Positions 22,509 through 35,605 of a DNA stretch of 64,000 nucleotides are shown piece after piece; the first letter of the stretch is position 1; each line of letters starts with the position of its first letter. The stretch is taken from the NCBI GenBank assembly GCA_009809945.1, contig WTPW01001661.1:71999-135998 (forward strand). Reading direction: 5' to 3'. The position numbers and the translations under genes were made by a program. The notes beneath the pieces were generated by a model. That model was not told the origin of the DNA. It did not search any database and saw only the letters and a list, made by a program, of their open reading frames with translations. The stretch is from Gigaspora margarita. Lineage: Eukaryota; Glomeromycota; Glomeromycetes; Diversisporales; Gigasporaceae.

Positions 22509-23635
22509 TAATAAGAATCCAAAAATTTAAAACGTATATAATTTTTTTAAAAATCAGTTAATAAAATAAAAATCTAATCGATCACAAATTGTTGTTACAT
22601 ATAAATCTTTATTTATTTTAAGTAAATTGATTACTGCGCATTAATAAAAGTTGTTCTACATAATAAATTACATATATAGCAAAATTTTTATATTTTTGAA
22701 ATAATTTTTATTATTTTGATTTTACATTTTACATAATACAAAAAAAAATAAAAATTTTTTAATTTTTTTTTGTATAATGTAAAATATAAAATCAACATAA
22801 TAAAAATTACTTCAAAAATTATAAAAATTTTATATACATGTAATTTATTATGTAGAACAACTTTAATTAATGCGTAGTAATCGATTTGCTTCTAAGAAAT
22901 AAAGATTTATATGTAGCAATGATTTGCAATCGTTTAAAAAAATTTTTATAATCACATTATTTTGCTATTTATTATTAAAGTAACTATATAGAGTTTATTA
23001 TTTATAGTTATCTCTTGTTATAATCACCTAATTTCTGGTTCCCAAGGAGATGATTATATCGAGGTTAGACTGTAATAAGAATCCAAAAATTTAAAATGTA
23101 TATATAATTTTTTAAAAAATCAGTTAATAAAATAAAAATCTAATTAATCACAAATTGTTGTTACATATAAACCTTTATTTATTTAAGTAAATCAATTACT
23201 GCGCATTAATAAAAGTTGTTATATATAATAAATTACATATATAGCAAAATTTTTATATTTTTTAAATAATTTTTATTATGTTTATTTTACATTTTACTTA
23301 ATACGAAAAAAATAAAAATTTTTAATTTTTTTTCATATAATGTAAAATATAAAATCAACATAATAAAAATTACTTCAAAAATTATAAAAATTTTACTATA
23401 CATGTAATTTATTACGTAGAACAACTTTTATTAATGCGCAGTAATCGATTTGCTTCTAAAAAATAAAGATTTATATATAGCAACAATTTGCAATCGTTTA
23501 AAAAATTTTTATAATCATATTATTTTGCTATTTATTATTAAAGTGACTATATAGAGTTTATTATTTATAGTCACCTTTTGTTATAATTACCTAATTTCTG
23601 GTTTTCAAGAAGGTAATTATATTGAGATTAGACTG
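22509..23635. repeat. Two further tandem units of the pogo-like element
   Basis: Units 22509-23072 and 23073-23635 each start TAATAAGAATCCAAAAATTT or similar, contain the same palindrome as the first element and end with GGTTAGACTG or GATTAGACTG. They have only the right TIR, so they arose by tandem duplication, not separate insertion. Confidence 0.75.
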
Positions 23636-23849
23636 TAGTTTGTTAACACTATTATTACTAGCAAAATATTTCCTAAAGCTCTATTTTATCTAGCTCTAAA
23701 TCTTAGAGTTAACTTTAACGAAATAACTGTTGCTATTAACTTATAATAAATAAAATATATTAAAATTTAGATTATTGATCAAAAAGTGACAATATAATTA
23801 TTCATAAGGTAAGCATGGGCATTATAGTGTAATTAGGAGAAAATTTAGT

Positions 23850-24285
23850 ATAACTCATGATATATTGGCCCAAATTTGCACGATTTTGGTATTATTTGAT
23901 TTGGATCACAGGATTATGAGTTATTTACAATCGTATATTACACAAAATTGGAAACAGGTGTTAGAGTATTTGGGCAGATTTGCAACAACTCATGATCTAT
24001 CTATCCAAAGTAAATGATTTTATATTATTTGAATCATCTCATCAAGATGATTTGAATGATATAAAATTTGTTAATTTTAATCATTTGGTCATGAGATATT
24101 GGCATTTGAATAGTATCTGAATATAATATATTTGTTTTTTAAAAAATTAATGATATTCAAATGCCAATATCTGTGATCAAAATCAAATGATTTTTATATC
24201 TTCGAATCATCTCTATGAGATAATTCGAATGGTATAAAATTCAGTTTGTTTGAACTAATAGGTCATGAGTTATAGCAGATCTCTA
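23850..24285. repeat. Foldback repeat, GATTCGAAT type, copy 2
   Basis: CAACTCATGATCTAT..GGCATTTGAATA on the left pairs with TATTCAAATGCC..GGTCATGAGTTAT on the right, centre about 24125. Each arm contains its own small hairpin (TTTATATTATTTGAATCATC...; TTTTATATCTTCGAATCATC...). Confidence 0.65.
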
Positions 24286-24581
24286 CAATACCTATACTTA
24301 CCTTGTTGTATTTTAAATTAAGTTGGTATTAGTTAAAATTAAAAATTAGATTGGGTAAGAGTCTAAATCTAAATTGGAAATCATAGGTAGATTATTTAGT
24401 AATAATATTTATAAATATAGTTTTTACTATAGTTACTTATTTTCTAAAATTTATCTTTTTAAAAAATATAATTTTTAGACTCTATAATTTATAATTATTA
24501 TATTTGATTTAGCTAATTTATTAAATATTAATAATTAACTTATTTTTTTATATTTTAGCAATTCAATATTATTTTTTAAAA

Positions 24582-25268
24582 TGAGTTCTAGTGAAGAAAA
24601 TACTAGTGCATCTACATCCATTATAGAAAAAAGTAAAAAAATCCTGGTGGTCATCTAGAAGGTCCAGTTTGGAATTATTTTACTAAAGGTGAAAAAGTAG
24701 GAAAAGGAAAATATAAAGCAACCTGTAATTTTTGTGAAAAATTATAGAATCATAGTAAACCAATGAATTAGAAAGCTATTTAGCAGATCATTGTTCAATG
24801 GCAGATTCAACTGTTATTAGATATTTACTTGCAAAAAATCTTTCAAATAATTCTAAAAAAGATAAATCCAAGAAAAAAAGAAAAAGTAATACTTATGGAA
24901 ACTTGATCAATATGTTATTATAATAGATTTAGATCAACAAAAAATTAAAAAAATTCATCTTGCTTGGACTAGAGCTTTTGCTATTTGTGGAATTCCTTGG
25001 AATATTATTAAAAATCTTTTTTTTATTGAAGTATTAAAAGAAGCAAACTTATCTTATAAATCACCAACTTGTAAATTTTTAGCAGGTCATTTATTAGAAC
25101 AACAATTAGTTCTAAATAATCAAAAAACTGATAATATATTTAAACAATATTCAAATTTAACTTTAGGCAAATATATTTAAATTTTTTAAATTAAATTAAA
25201 TAATAACTAATTAATTTAATTTAGCATTAGACAGATGGACTAATAAAAAAGGCTATTCAATTTGAAAT
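24582..25268 (+). pseudogene. hAT transposase pseudogene (BED finger and N-terminal part)
   Basis: ATG at 24582 opens a decayed protein with MSSSEENTSASTS, then a BED-type finger WNYFTKGEKV..KYKATCNFC, and a degenerate Cys/His end (ADHCSMADSTV). Further on there is WTRAFAICGIPWNIIKNL and, after a likely intron with a mutated donor near 25165, LDRWTNKKGYSIW, the conserved start of the hAT catalytic core. Stops in the finger and several frameshifts break it. It ends where a fragment of the GCGACA-type MITE begins. It is from a different hAT branch than the gene at 60200-63316. Plus strand. Confidence 0.72.
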
Positions 25269-25273
25269 TTTAT

Positions 25274-25318
25274 AATTATTGTTATGGCTAAAGCTAGAAA
25301 TGGCTGAAGCTAGAAATC
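25274..25318. mobile_element. Fragment of the GCGACA-type MITE
   Basis: TTGTTATGGCTAAAGCTAG followed by AAATGGCTGAAGCTAGAAAT matches one terminus of 16893-17125 with C to T/G to A changes. The opposite end is missing. Confidence 0.5.
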
Positions 25319-25915
25319 ATATAATTTTTGATGATCATTTGCATTTGTCAAATGGGATAAACAGAGTACATTAGGCATATGTCAAATGATGTGCATCATG
25401 TATTAGTCATATATTGGATTTGCAAATCCACTAATCTATTTGTTATAGTTAATGCACCTCAGCCTTTTTAAAATATTTGGCTCATGAACAAACAGAAATT
25501 TATATGTTCAAGGGGCCACTATTTCTAAAAAAAGTTTAGTAGTCTTCGTGGTTCTTTTAGTTTTTTCAAATTTTTTGATACTTGAACGAATTTTTGAAAC
25601 TCAAGAGTTCTAAAAGAATCACAAAAACTACTGATCTTTTTATAAGCAGAACCTGAATGTGCTGAATTCCAGTACAAAAAAAAATGTGTAGTAGTTTTAC
25701 TATTATGACCAAGGCTCTTTTAATTTCATGGTTGCACTTACTGATTGTGAGAAATCCATAAAAAAATAGGGTATGTATTTGGATTATTAGTTTTCATAGT
25801 CTTTTAGTTTTCACAATGTACTTATTTTGAACTTCTTATAACAGGAACCTATACAGTACCAAGTATTAAAAAAAAATACAAAAAAAGGTTTTGTAGTTTA
25901 GCTATTAGTTTCGTG

Positions 25916-26177
25916 CAGTATTGTCACAGGACAGCTTTGAACAATGATTTGAACAATTTTGGACAATTTTGAACAATTAAATAAAGTAAAATTACTTAAA
26001 ATTTTATTAAAATAACCTATTTTAATTTTAACTGGAATATGTTTAGCACCTAAAAAAATATATAGTTATATATTTTTTAGATAAATTTATTAATTATTAA
26101 AGCCTGGACAAGCTTTGGACAATTTTGGACATGGACAAGCCAAAAAAGGCTGTGGACAGCCAAAATGTACAACACTG
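25916..26177. mobile_element. hAT-type MITE, GGACAATTTT family
   Basis: Starts CAGTATTGTCACAGG, ends TGTACAACACTG. Flanks GTTTCGTG (25908-25915) and GTTTTGTG (26178-26185): 8-bp duplication with one CpG transition. GGACAATTTTGGACA and related motifs recur at both ends. It splits one satellite unit. Confidence 0.75.
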
Positions 26178-29100
26178 GTTTTGTGGTTCTTTTAGTTTTT
26201 ATTGCTGCATACTTACCTGAATTTACAGTGCCCGAATATAAGTACCAAGCATAAAAAAAAAAGTATTTCTTTTAACTTTTAGTTTTTGTAGTTCTTTTAG
26301 TTTTTACTTATTTTGAGCTCATTATTACAGATAGTCTGTACATCAGCAATCAATGGCAAGCATTAAAAAAAGTTGTATTTTGACTATTAGCATTCGTGGT
26401 TCTTTTAGTTTTCATAGCTTTATACTTACCCAAATTTATTATAGTGCCCAAACACAACTACATGTATTTTGACTATTAGTTTTCATGGTTCTTTTAATTT
26501 TAATAAGTGTGTAACTTATCTTGAGTTCATTACTACAGATAACCTGTATATAAGGAATCAAGTGACAAGTATAAAAAAAAAAAGGTTCACATTTTGATTA
26601 TTAGCATTCATGGTTCTTTTAGTTTTCATTGCATTATACTTGTCTGAAGTAATTAGAGTGCCCAAACACAAGTTCCAAGTATTAAAAAAAAAAAAGGTTC
26701 ACATTTTAATTATTAGCTTTTATGGTTTTTTTATTTTCATAGTTTTATACTTACTTGAATTTATTAAAGTACATGCCAAGCATTAAAAAAAAACATGTAT
26801 TTTGACTATTAGCTTTTATGTTCTTTTAATTTTAATAACCATGTAACTTATCTTGAGCTCATTACTACAGATAACCTGTATGTAAGGAATAAGTGACAAG
26901 TATAAAAAAAAAAGGTTCGTATTTTGATTATTAGCATTCATAGTTCTTTTAGTTTTCATAGCTTAATACTTGCTCAAATTAATTAAAGTGCCTAAACACA
27001 AGTGCCAAGCATTAAAAAATGTTCATGTTTTGATTATTAGCTTTTGTGGTTCTTTTACTTTTTATAGCTTCATACTTACCCGAATTTATTAGAGTGCCCG
27101 AATACAAGTGCCTGAATGCAAGTGCCAAGTATTAAAACAAAAAGCATGTATTTTGATATTAGCTTTTGTGGTTCTTTTAGTTTATATAACTTATAGCTTA
27201 ACTTGAGCTCATTGCTACATAGCCTGTATGTGAAGAATCAAGTAACAAGTATTAAAAAAAAAGGTTTGTGTTTTGACTATTTGCAATCATAGTTCTTTTA
27301 GTTTTCATAGCTTCATACTTACTCAAATTTATTAGAGTACCTGAGCGCAAGTGCCAAGCAATAAAAAAAAGCATGTATTTGACTATTTGCTTACATGTTT
27401 CTTTTAATTTTCATAACTGTGTAACTTATCTTGAGCTCATTACTACAGATAGCCCATACATGAGGAATCAAAAAAAAGGTCCACATTTTGATTATTAGTT
27501 TTTGTAGTTCTTTTAGTTTTCTTAGCTTCATACCCAATTTTATTAAAGTGCCTAAACACACAAAAAAAAAGGTCTGTTTTGATTATTAGTTTTTGTAATT
27601 CTTTTAATTTTCATAGTTTCATATCTACTAGAATTTATTAGAGTGTCCTAATGCAAGTGCCAAGTATTAAAAAAAAATGAATATATTTTAACTATTAGCT
27701 TTCATGGTTTTTTTAGTTTATATAACCATGTTGCTTATCTTAATCTCATTGCTACATAGCCTGTATGTAAAGAATAAAGTAACAAGCATTAAAAAAAGGT
27801 TTGTATTTTGACTATTAGCATTTATAGTTCTTTTAGTTTTCATAGCTTCATACTTATCCGAATTTATTAGAGTGCCCGAACACAAGTGCCAAGCATTAAA
27901 TAAACAAAAAGGTTTGCATTTTGATTATTAGCTTTGTAGTTCTTTTACTTTTTATAGCTTTATACTTACACAAATTTATTATAGTACCCTGATGCAAGTG
28001 CCAAGCATTAAAAAAAAGGCTTGTATTTTGACTATTAGCTTTCATGGTTTTTTTTTCATTTTTATAACTTATCTTGAGCTCATTACTACAGAAAACCTGT
28101 ACATGAGAAATCAAGTAACAAATATTAAAAAAAAAGAATTACATTTGATAATTAGTTTGTAGTTCTTTTAGTTTTAAAAGCTTTATACTTGCCTGAACAC
28201 AAGTGCTGAGAATTAAAAAAAAGCATATATTTTGACTATTAACTTTTGTGGTTCTTTTAATTTTTATAACCATGTAGCTTATTTTAGCTCACTATTACAG
28301 ATAGCCCATATGTGAGGAATCAAAAAAAAAAAGGTTCGCATTTTGATTATTAGTTTTCATAGTTCTTTTAGTTTTTATAGCTTTATACTTACTCAAATTT
28401 ATTAAAGTGCTCAAACCCACAAAAAAAAAGGGTTATTAGCTTTCGTGGTTCTTTTAATTTTTATTACCTACCCAAATTTATTAGAGTGCCCAAATACAAA
28501 AAAAAAAGGGCTATTAACTTTCATAGTTCTTTTAATTTTCATAGTTTTCTTACTTACCCAAATTTTTTAGAGTGCCCAAACAAAAAAAAAAAAAAGGATT
28601 ATTAGCTTTCGTGGTTCTTTTAATTTTTATAGTTTCTTACCTACTTGAATTTATTAGAGTGCCTGAACGCAAGTGCCAAGTATTAAAAAAAAAAGCATAT
28701 ATTTTGACTGTTAGCTTTTGTGGTTCTTTTAGTTTTCATAACCATATTGCTTATTTTGAGCTTATTGCTATATAGCCTGTACATGAAGAATCTAATGAAA
28801 ATATTAAAAAAAAGATTTGTGTTTTGATTATTAGCATTTATGATTCTTTTGTTTTATAGCTTTATACTTACTTGAGTTTGTTAGAGTGCATGAATGCAAG
28901 TTCCAAGCATTAAAAAAAAGCATATATTTTGAATATTAGCTTTTGTGGTTTTTTAATTTTATTACCATGTAGATTATCTTGAGCTCATTACTACAGATAA
29001 AAAAAAAAGGTTCGCATTTTGATCATTAGCTTTCATAGTTCTTTTAGTTTTCATAGCTTTATACTTACCTGAATTATTTAGAGTGCTGAATACAAATGCC

Positions 29101-29582
29101 AAGTATAAAAAAAAAGGTTCACATTTTGATTATTCTCTTTCATGGTTCTTTTAATTTTCATAGCTTTATACTTACCCAAATTTAGAATGCAAGTGCCAAG
29201 CATTAAAAAAGCATATATTTTGACTATTAGCTTTCATAGTTCGTTTGGTTTACATAACTATGTAGCTTATCTTGAGCTTATTATTATATAGCCTGTATGT
29301 GACAAGCATTAAAAAAAAGGTTCATGTTTTGACTATTAGTATTCATAGTTCTTTTACTTTTTATAGCTTCTTATCTACTTGAATTTATTAGAGTTCTGAA
29401 TGTAAGTACCAAGTATAAAAAACAAGCATGTATTTTGACTATTAGCTTTTGTGGTCTTTTAAGTTTCATAACTATATAACTTATCTTGAGCTCATTACTA
29501 CAAATAAAAAAAAGTTTCACATTTTGATCATTAGCTTTCATGGTTCTTTTAGTTTTCATAGTTTCATACTTATCCAAATTTA

Positions 29583-29877
29583 TAGGACCACAGACATCTC
29601 TCATATAGGTTATAACTGGATTTTGGCCAATTTTGATCTAATTTGCTAAAAATAACAAAAACTATTTACTTTAATAACTTCTAATCTAGTGATCAGAATT
29701 GAATAAACTTTTTTTGTTAGATGCACCTCACTAAGAGCTTTATTTTAAAAAAAGGTTCATCCAAATTGGACTACTAGATGCCAAGATAATTGCCAAAAAA
29801 TGTTTTTTGCTTCTCAAATTTTAGGTGTTTTTGCTAAAAAATTTCAAGTATGGTCTCTATACTAGATGTCCAGGGTT
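29583..29877. repeat. Unassigned insertion in the satellite
   Basis: About 295 bp with no satellite motifs, from GACCACAGACATC to GGTCTCTATACTAG. The terminal GACCA/TGGTC pair hints at a TIR element, but no clean duplication is visible. Confidence 0.4.
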
Positions 29878-30680
29878 CTGAATTTATTATAGTGCTGAAT
29901 ATAATGCCATGCATAAAAAAAAAAGGTTCATGTTTTGATTATTAGCTTTCATGACTCTTTTAATTTTTATAGCTTCATACTTACCTGAATTTATTAGAGT
30001 GCCCAAATACAAGCGCCAAGCATTAAAAAAAAAGCATGTATTTTGACTATTAGCTTTTGTGTTTTTTTAGTTTTCATAACTATATAGCTTATCTTAAGCT
30101 TGCTATATAAACCTGTATGTGAAGAATCGAGTGACAAGTATTAAAAAAAAAGTGTCATGTTTTGACTATTAGCTTCTATGGTTCTTTTAGTTTTTATAAC
30201 TTTACACTTGCCTAAATTTATTAGAGGGCATGCCAAGTATTAAAAAAAAGTATGTATTTTGATTATTAGCTTACGTGATTCTTTTAGTTTTTATAACTTA
30301 TACTTACTGAATTTATAGTATCTGAAAGCAAATACCAAGTATTAAAAAAAAAGCATGTATTCTGACTATTAGCTTTCATAGTTCTTTTGGTTTTCATAAC
30401 CATAAAAAAAGGTTTGTATTTTGATTATTAGTTTTCATGGACTTTTAGTTTCAGTTTTCATAGCTGCATACTTATTTGAATTTATTATAGCATGCCATGA
30501 ATTAAAAAAAATGATGTATCTTGATTCTTAGCTTTCACAGTTTTTTTATTTCTATAATAGTATAATTTAACTTGAGTAGAAAGCCTGTACATGAAATTTA
30601 ACAAAAAAAATAACTGGTTCCAAACTCTATTCATGGTTCTTTTAGTTTCTATGATACTATTTTATTACAAACATTTTTTG

Positions 30681-31250
30681 ATTTTTTTTTATAATTTTAC
30701 TTATATAAATGCAATGAAAAAACAGAACATGGTTTTAAGAAAAAGCTTTTTTTATTGAATATAATATTTATATAAAATGCATAAAATTTTAAAACAAAAA
30801 AAAAAATTTATATGTAAGAGAAAAATTAAAAAAAAAAAATTCAAAGAAAAGAAAAAATAAAATCCAAAGAATAAAAAAAAATTCAAAGAAAATTTTTTTA
30901 AAAAAACTTTAAAAAAAATCTTTTTAAAAAAAAAAATTATAATTTTAAAACTTTAATCCTTTCATTGGGATGGGTACATCCTTTTATCAATTTCAACGAT
31001 GGCTATATGATTATTTGATATTAGCCTTTTAAAGATACCTTGTTGTGAGAATATCAGTTGTAATTTTTTTTTGGGTTTGTAGATTATTGTCATGGTCCAG
31101 TGCAATGCTAACTATAGTTTCTGATTTAATTGTATTATTTTTTGTTTTTTTCTGTGAATACTTCCTTGTTGACAAAGTTTTGTGTAATATTTTCCTAGTA
31201 TAGATTACAGACTACTAATAAAAAATAAAATAAAAATTTCAAATTTATAT
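30681..31250. other. Low-complexity A/T region inside the satellite-flanked unit
   Basis: Long A and T runs with AAAATTC-like motifs (30780-30950); nothing coding recognised. Confidence 0.4.
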
Positions 31251-32867
31251 ATTTAACCTTATACTATCTAGCTTAAACTGGGTCTCAATCATTTTTCCAA
31301 CAACTACTCCTAACAAATCAGATTCTTAACCTAATGCATGAGCTAATTTGTGACATTGTCAGAAAGCATTTGTCAGGAAAAATAATAGAATCCACTTTAA
31401 CCAACCTCTTGAATTTGTATTGCTCATAATATGCATTGATTTACAACTATCTCTGTATTATCTATATTGTCTGCTTCATTTGCATTGTCTGCTTCATCTG
31501 CATCATCTGCTTTGTCTACTTTAGCTTCATCTACTTCAGCTTTATATGCTTTAGCTTTATTTGCTTCAGCTTTGTCTGCTTCATCTGCTTCTAAAATATC
31601 TACATTTATTTCCATAGAATTTGTATTGATTTTATTATCTTGATTAGTATCAGGGGTTTTATAACTGCAGTGCATTTTCTAGGAACATAACTTCATGAGT
31701 AGGGTTCTTCAAATTCAAATCAAATCAAATATTGGATCAATTTAAATTTGATTAAATCCTGATTTGAATTTGATTTGATTCAAATATTTGGATTTGAATT
31801 TGATTTGAATTTGAATTTTTAATAGTAAATTTCAAATCAAATCAAATATTTGTCAAATCAAATCAAATTTGGCCAGATTTGAATTTGATCAAATCAAATA
31901 TAGTCAAATTTGAATTTCAATTTGATCAAATATTTGATTCTAATATTTGAAGATCAAATCAAATTGCAGAACTTTATTCATGAGATGTATGTTTGTGTGC
32001 CATATACATGGTTGAATTATATGATATTCAAAAGCATCTTACATGTCAACCCATTTTTTTTTTGAAGCCGATTATTCCTATTCCACAGCAATTTTGTAAA
32101 ACCATGACTAATGGTTTGGTTAAGTCATTCTACTTGTCCTTGGGACTGTGGGTGCCTAGGTGCTTATGTTTAATTTTTATATTAAGAGTTTCACAAACTT
32201 GCTTAATGATTTCTTCAAATTCTTTTTCATTATCACTTTGAAGGATTGTAGACAGACCAGGAATTCTAAAAACATCTTTAACCAGATGCACAGCAACTAT
32301 ATCTGCTTCTTTGTTTTTCATAGAAATTACAATACGATATTTTGAAAATGTATAAATACAAATAAGTAATCATGCATAACATTTGCAAAATCATAAAAGT
32401 CAATCAAATCGATTTGTATGTGCTGCCATAGTGCTACAGAAATAACTGATTTTATATCAGTTTTTGCTTTAATAGGGGAGTTATTAGCACAAACTGAACA
32501 TTCATTAATATAAGCTTAACCTCAGTTTGTATAATACCAATTTGTTTTTTAAAGAGAGCAGAAAAGGTTTTATGATAACTTCAATGATTTGATTGGTCAT
32601 AAAAATTTTTAACAATAAATCACGAAGCTCTACACCATATTTTGGTACTATACAACATTTATCAGATATCATTTTGACAACTTTAACAATAGCAGAAAGG
32701 TAAAGAATTTCATTTTCATCTAGTTCAAATTTGCTACGATGATGCTTAAATTTACATTTTGCCACTGGACCATGGATGGTTTCAGGTACTTTTTTTGATT
32801 GGGGGTACTCAACAATATCTTTATATTTAGTTAAAGTTCTAGGAAGTTTTGGAATTGCTAGCATAAT
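31250..32867 (-). pseudogene. Retroviral-type integrase/transposase pseudogene (rve core)
   Basis: On the minus strand several frames give in order: KFELDENEILYLSA..ISDKCC (32770-32640), a zinc-binding half YINECSVCANNSPIKAK (about 32515-32465), QIDLIDF with the first catalytic Asp (about 32400), NKEADIVAVHLVKDVFRIPG, LQSDNEKEF with the second Asp (about 32235), RHPQSQGQVE with the catalytic Glu followed by a stop (about 32120), LNQTISHGFTKLLW, and YNSTMYMAHKHTSHE. The frame then jumps over a hAT-type MITE to VMFLENALQL and an Ala/Asp/Glu/Lys-rich tail (31675-31424). The order matches integrase-type transposases (gypsy-like, Ginger or KRBA2-like) of fungal genomes; the exact family is not settled. 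Frameshifts and stops make it inactive. It lies between the two inverted satellite arms. Confidence 0.75.
31700..31976. mobile_element. hAT-type MITE, AAATTTGAT family
   Basis: Exact 8-bp duplication TTCATGAG (31692-31699 and 31977-31984), start TAGGGTTCT, end AGAACTTTA. Filled with TCAAATCAAAT / ATTTGATTTGA motifs in both orientations. It interrupts the integrase pseudogene between HTSHE and VMFLEN. Confidence 0.82.
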
Positions 32868-33289
32868 TTAAGTTTGAAAGGAAAAATTAACAGGAAACCA
32901 AATTATTTATAGCATAATCAAAACTTAAATAAATCACATGACACATGCCTAATAGTTAGTACATGCAAATCAAATAAACAAATCACGAATCACAGAGATA
33001 GCATATGCTAAAGATTAGGGTTATCACATGTAAGCCAAATAAACAATCACATACTGCAGTGCTAACACATGCCTAATAGTTAGGTTAGGGCATTTCAGAT
33101 AGTAGGTTATAATGGGTAGAATTTAAAAAATAACTTACAAATTTATATTTGTTCCTTATAACAACCACAATGCAACTCTGTAGCACCTTTTCAACACATT
33201 CAGAATATAAACTACTAATCTCTTTTTTGTTTCGGTACTTAATTTTGCAGATTTGGAATGTACAAAATTAAAAAATGAATTATGAAAAA
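32868..33289. other. Non-coding stretch with a short direct repeat
   Basis: ACACATGCCTAATAGTTAG occurs near 32941 and 33067 with similar flanks, giving a unit of about 125 bp. No gene. Confidence 0.45.
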
Positions 33290-35605
33290 TAAGCTACCAA
33301 CTTAAGCTATAAAAACTAAAAGAACCATAAAGCGAATAGTCAAAACATGAGCTTTCTTTTTTTTAATGCTTGGCACTTATTCTAATAAATTTAGGCAAAT
33401 ATGAAGCCATGAAAACTAAAAGAACTATGAAAGCTAATAATCAAAATGTGAACCTTTTTTTTTGATTTTTCATATACAGGCTATCTGTAATGATGAGCTC
33501 AAGATAAATTATACAGTTATAAAAATTAAAAGAACCACAAAAGCTAATAGTCAAAATACATACTTTTTTTTAATACTTGGTACTTGCATTCGAGTATTCT
33601 AATAAATTCAGGTAATATGAAGCTATGAAAGCTAAAAGAACTACAAATGCTAATATTCAAAATTTGAACCTTTTTTTTTTAATACTTGTCATTTGATTCC
33701 GCTATGTAGCAATAAGCTCAAGATAAGCTATACGGTTATATAAACTAAAAGAACTACGAAAGCTAATAGTCAAAATACATACTTTTTAATGCTTGGCACT
33801 TGCATTTGGGCACTCTAAATTTGGGTAAGTATGAAGCTATGAAAATTACTTTTTTTTTGATTCCTCACATATGGGTTATCTGTAGTAATAAGCTCAAGAT
33901 AAGTTATATAGTTATGAAAATTAAAAGAACTATGAAAGCTAATAGTCAAAATACACATTTTTTTTAACCTTTGCACTGTGTTTGGGGCACTCTAATAAAT
34001 TCAGATAAGATGAAGCTATGAAAACTAAAAGAACCACAAATGCTAATAGTCAAAATGTGAACTGTTTTTATTTAATGCTTATTTGATTTCTTGTGTACAG
34101 GCTATGTAGCAATGAGCTCAAGATAAGCTATATAGTTATATAAACTAAAAAACTACGAAAGCTAATAGTCAAAGTACATGCCTTTCTTTAAATGCTTGGC
34201 ACTTGCATTCAGACACTCTAATAAGTATGAAGCTATGAAAAATTAAAAGAACCATGAAAGCTAATAATCAAAATGTGAACCTTTTTTTTTTTTTTGTATT
34301 CAGTCACTTTAATAAATTCAGGTAAGTATGAAGCTATGAAAGTAAAAGAATCCTGAAAGCTAATAACCAACATATGAACCTTTTTTTCAATTTCACACGT
34401 GCATGCTATCTGTAGTAATGAGTTCAAAATAAGTACATGGTTACAAAAATTAAAAGAACCACAAAAGCTAATAGTCAAAATACTGGCTTTTTTTTAATAC
34501 TTGGTAGTTGAGTCCAGGCACTCTAATATATTTGAGTAAGTATAAAGCTATGAAAACTAAAAGAACTATGAATGCTAATAGTCAAAATATGAATCTTTTT
34601 TTTTAATACTTGTACTTAATTCTACATATACAAGCTATGTTGCAATGAGCTCAAGATAAGCTACATGGTTATGTAAACTAAAGGAACTACAAAAGCTAAT
34701 AGTCAAAATACATGCTTTTTATTTTTAATGCTTGGCACTTGCATTCGGGCATTCTAATAAATTTGGGTAAGTATGAAGCTATGAAAATTAAAAGAACTAT
34801 GAAAGCTAATAATCAGAACATACCCTTTTTTTTAATGCTTGGTACTTGTGTTCGGGCACTCTAATAAATTTGGGTAAGTATGAAGTTATGAAAAGTAAAA
34901 GAACTATGAAAGCTAATAATCAAAATGTGAACCATTTTTTTTTTAATGCTTGGTACTTGTGTTCAGGCACTTCAATTAATTCAGGCAAATATGAAGCTAT
35001 GAAGCTAAAAGAACTATGAAAGCTAATAATCAAAATGCAAAGCTTTTTTTTTTAAAGCTTGTTACTTGATTCCTCATGTACAAGTTATCTGTAGTAATGA
35101 GCTCAAGATAAGTTACACAGTTATAAAAATTAAAAGAACTATGAAAGCTAATACTCAGAATACATGCTTTTTTTTTAATACTTGGCACTTGTGTTCAGCA
35201 CTCTAATAAATTTAGGTAAGTATGAAGCTATGAAAACTAAAAGAACTATGAATGCTAATAGTCAAAATACATACTTTTTTTTTAATGCTTGTCACATGTA
35301 CAGGCTATTGTAATAATGAGCTTAAAATAAGTAAAAACTAGAAGGACCACAAAAACTAAAAGTCAAAAGAAATACTTTTTTTTATACTTGGCACTTTATT
35401 CGGGCACTCTGTAAATTCAGGTAAGTATGCGGCTATGAACACTAAAAGAACTACAAAAACTAATAGTCAAACTACAAAACCTTTTTTTTGTTTTTTTTAA
35501 TGCAAATTCTAGGTTTTCTGTAGTAATAAGTTCAAAATAAGTACATTATGAAAACTAAAAGGACCACAAAGACTAATAATCCAAATGCATACCTTTCTTT
35601 TTAGG
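33290..35605. repeat. Satellite, right arm (reverse orientation)
   Basis: Same two unit types as the left arm but reverse complemented (TGCTTGGCACTTGTGTTCGG, AGTATGAAGCTATGAAAACT, AGCTAATAGTCAAAATAC). The outermost two units correspond one to one with the outermost units of the left arm near 25774-26280, so the arms behave as true long inverted repeats. Confidence 0.87.

Larger units (their letters stand above)
25530..30680. repeat. Satellite, left arm (plus orientation)
   Basis: Tens of degenerate units of about 90-115 bp, each with TTTTGACTATTAGCTTTCAT, GGTTCTTTTAGTTTTCATA and a poly-A run. Two unit types alternate irregularly. Type A holds CATACTTACCCGAATTTATT then AGAGTGCCCGAACACAAGTG. 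Type B holds TTATCTTGAGCTCATTACTA then CAGATAGCCTGTA. The reverse-oriented arm is at 33290-35605. ORFs inside it are by-products of the repeat. Interrupted by a hAT-type element (25916-26177) and an unassigned insertion (29583-29877). Confidence 0.88.

Noticed and set aside
27896..29649. Several 60-80 codon ORFs in the satellite
   Set aside because: They recur with the satellite unit on both strands and have no independent coding features.
31424..31675. Separate acidic Ala/Asp-rich gene
   Set aside because: Position and order fit the low-complexity tail of the integrase pseudogene interrupted by the MITE at 31700.
25530..35605. CRISPR-like regular repeats
   Set aside because: Units are contiguous, degenerate and eukaryotic in context; no spacer structure.
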